Below are positions 62,894 through 64,000 of a stretch of DNA of 64,000 bases, piece after piece (position 1 is the stretch's first letter; every line of letters begins with the position of its first letter). A program made the position numbers and the translations under genes. Under the pieces are notes generated by a model. That model was not told the DNA's origin. It made no database searches and was given only the letters and a program-made list of their open reading frames with translations. The DNA comes from Silanimonas sp. (GTDB lineage Bacteria > Pseudomonadota > Gammaproteobacteria > Xanthomonadales > Xanthomonadaceae). The DNA is taken from positions 186,001-250,000 of the forward strand of contig NZ_JAPZQK010000006.1 in the NCBI RefSeq assembly GCF_027530345.1, in the 5' to 3' direction.

Positions 62894-64000
62894 GGCGCGG
62901 CCTCCGTGGCTTCGAGTTCGACACCCACCGCCTGGCCGGGACGCAAGCCCGCGGTATCGCCCTCGAGCGAGAGTTCGACATCGATCACCGGAATCGGCTG
63001 GCGGCGCGACTTGTTGCGCACGGCGCTGCCGATGCGCGTCACGCGCGCGTCGATCTGCCGGCCGGCGCCGCCTTCGACGCGCACGCGCGCCTTGGCGCCC
63101 ACCGCAAGGCGCATGAGCTCGCGCTCCGGCGCGGTGGCGCGCACGAGGAGCGTCGCCGGGTCGGGGATCTCGGCCACGGCCTGGCCGATGAACACCTGGC
63201 TGCCGACCTCGAAACGTTCGCCGCGCCAACCGGTCCGGAGGACGAGGATGCCGTCGCGCGGGGCCTTCACCTGCAACTCGGTGACGGCGCGGCCGAGGGT
63301 CGCGACTTCGGTTTCCAGCTGGGTCAATTCGGCCTCGACCAGCACGCGTTCCGCGGCGCGCTGGGCGCGGCCGGCGGCGTAGCGCTGCTCGAACAGCGCA
63401 TCGCGCTGCTCGGCGCGGCTGCGATCGATAACAAGCTTGCGGTACTCCACCGAGCGCAACAGCTCGGCCGGCTGTTCGGTCTTGCGCTCGGCCTTGATGC
63501 GCTCGGCGCGCTGCTCCTCGAGCGTGAGGGCTTCGGTGCGCTCGCGCTCCGCGAGGTCGAGCAGAAGGCGCTCGCGTTCGCTGCGCTTCTCGCGCCGCTT
63601 GCTCTCGGCCTCCTGTAGGCGGCGCTGCACTTCCGCGCCATCGAAGGCCACCACCACATCGCCGGCCTTCACCCGCGAACCGTCGGGCGCCATCTGCGTC
63701 ACCTGGTACTGCCACTGGTTCTCGACCGCCGGTGGTGCGATGGCGTCGCTGCGCGCCGCGGCGATCTCGCCCTCCAGGCGCAGCGTGCCGGCGGTGTTCG
63801 CCGCGGCGGCGGTGCCCGGGGGCGCGGCGGCCGGCGCGGCGTCCGCGATCGGGGCGCCGGCCTCGATGCGCGCGCTCATTCCGGGCTTGAGGGCCAGGCC
63901 AACGGACCCTTCGAGGGTCACTTCGACGGTGAAGTAGCGGCCGCTGCCCCACTCGGCCTTCGGCTCAGGCGCACCGGCGATGCTGGCGATGCGCCCGGTC
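62890..64000 (-). CDS. Membrane-fusion protein, apparent tandem fusion (partial)
   Basis: The frame is open past the window edge. About 370 residues are visible. The first part (up to GLALKPGMSARIE) looks like the C-terminal barrel of one membrane-fusion protein. After an Ala/Pro linker a second unit begins, with a lipoyl motif (GSRVKAGDVVVAFDG), a charged coiled coil rich in Arg and Glu, and VKAPRDGILVL. Thus two units appear joined in one chain. Its stop overlaps the downstream membrane-fusion gene by 4 bases. The start is outside the window. Confidence 0.75.
   Translation of the reverse strand, partial: TGRIASIAGAPEPKAEWGSGRYFTVEVTLEGSVGLALKPGMSARIEAGAPIADAAPAAAPPGTAAAANTAGTLRLEGEIAAARSDAIAPPAVENQWQYQVTQMAPDGSRVKAGDVVVAFDGAEVQRRLQEAESKRREKRSERERLLLDLAERERTEALTLEEQRAERIKAERKTEQPAELLRSVEYRKLVIDRSRAEQRDALFEQRYAAGRAQRAAERVLVEAELTQLETEVATLGRAVTELQVKAPRDGILVLRTGWRGERFEVGSQVFIGQAVAEIPDPATLLVRATAPERELMRLAVGAKARVRVEGGAGRQIDARVTRIGSAVRNKSRRQPIPVIDVELSLEGDTAGLRPGQAVGVELEATEAAP

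Overview
The window is GC-rich (about 70% by eye), densely coded bacterial chromosome. Gene content and order point to a gammaproteobacterium with a polar flagellum, most likely of the Lysobacterales/Xanthomonadales: a second rpoN beside fleQ, an axial flagellar gene cluster, a cluster-internal flagellin glycosylation island, a PilZ protein beside fliS and many c-di-GMP proteins. The taxonomic call is inference. No rRNA, tRNA, CRISPR array, IS element or prophage was seen, and no stretch above 300 bases lacks a gene.

Layout. (1) 1-3416: the end of an upstream gene, an EamA transporter, a small membrane protein, a DUF1653 protein and a secreted S33-type hydrolase with a membrane tail. (2) 3441-6781, minus strand: fleQ, a single-domain response regulator and rpoN2, with a sigma-54 promoter in front of rpoN2. 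(3) 6900-15673, minus: an island of 11 tightly coupled genes: methyltransferase, NeuD-type acyltransferase, two SDRs, two acyl carrier proteins, a KAS III-like enzyme, an AMP-dependent ligase, a formyltransferase, a PhyH-type dioxygenase and a DegT-type sugar aminotransferase. It looks like a pathway for an acylated amino-sugar. (4) 15770-20722, minus: a TPR-OGT glycosyltransferase, a PilZ-like protein, a fliT-like gene, fliS and fliD. (5) 20812-24792: three flagellin genes with different promoter types. (6) 24943-37470, minus: flgL, K, J, I, then an inserted plus-strand frameshifted secreted-protein gene, then flgH, G, F, E, D, C, B and cheV. (7) 37609-39187, plus: flgA, flgM, flgN.

(8) 39232-52145: a signalling block with a soluble histidine kinase, an ion channel, an EAL-receiver protein, a divergent pair of HDOD proteins, a REC-DUF3369-GGDEF-EAL protein, and a TonB-dependent receptor / YfiR / CHASE8-histidine kinase operon. 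(9) 52165-64000: mostly housekeeping and mixed genes: J-domain proteins, a hypothetical protein, folE, an MFS transporter, a PNPOx-like protein, a DCC thiol protein, rlmI, a diguanylate cyclase, a rhomboid protease, and the end of a FtsX-type ABC export operon with two membrane-fusion proteins.

How the parts work together. RpoN2 and FleQ should drive the sigma-54 promoters seen before rpoN2, fliC1, flgI, flgB, cheV and flgA. FliA (encoded outside the window), held back by FlgM, should drive the sigma-28 promoters before fliD, fliC3 and flgM. From fliD to the methyltransferase all genes lie on one strand with small gaps or overlaps, so the filament cap, the flagellin chaperones, the putative flagellin glycosyltransferase and the sugar-building island may be expressed as one late flagellar unit. 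The most interesting points are the acyl-sugar island, the three differently controlled mosaic flagellins, a 7-bp tandem repeat that breaks and could restore a signal peptide, and the receptor/YfiR/histidine-kinase module.
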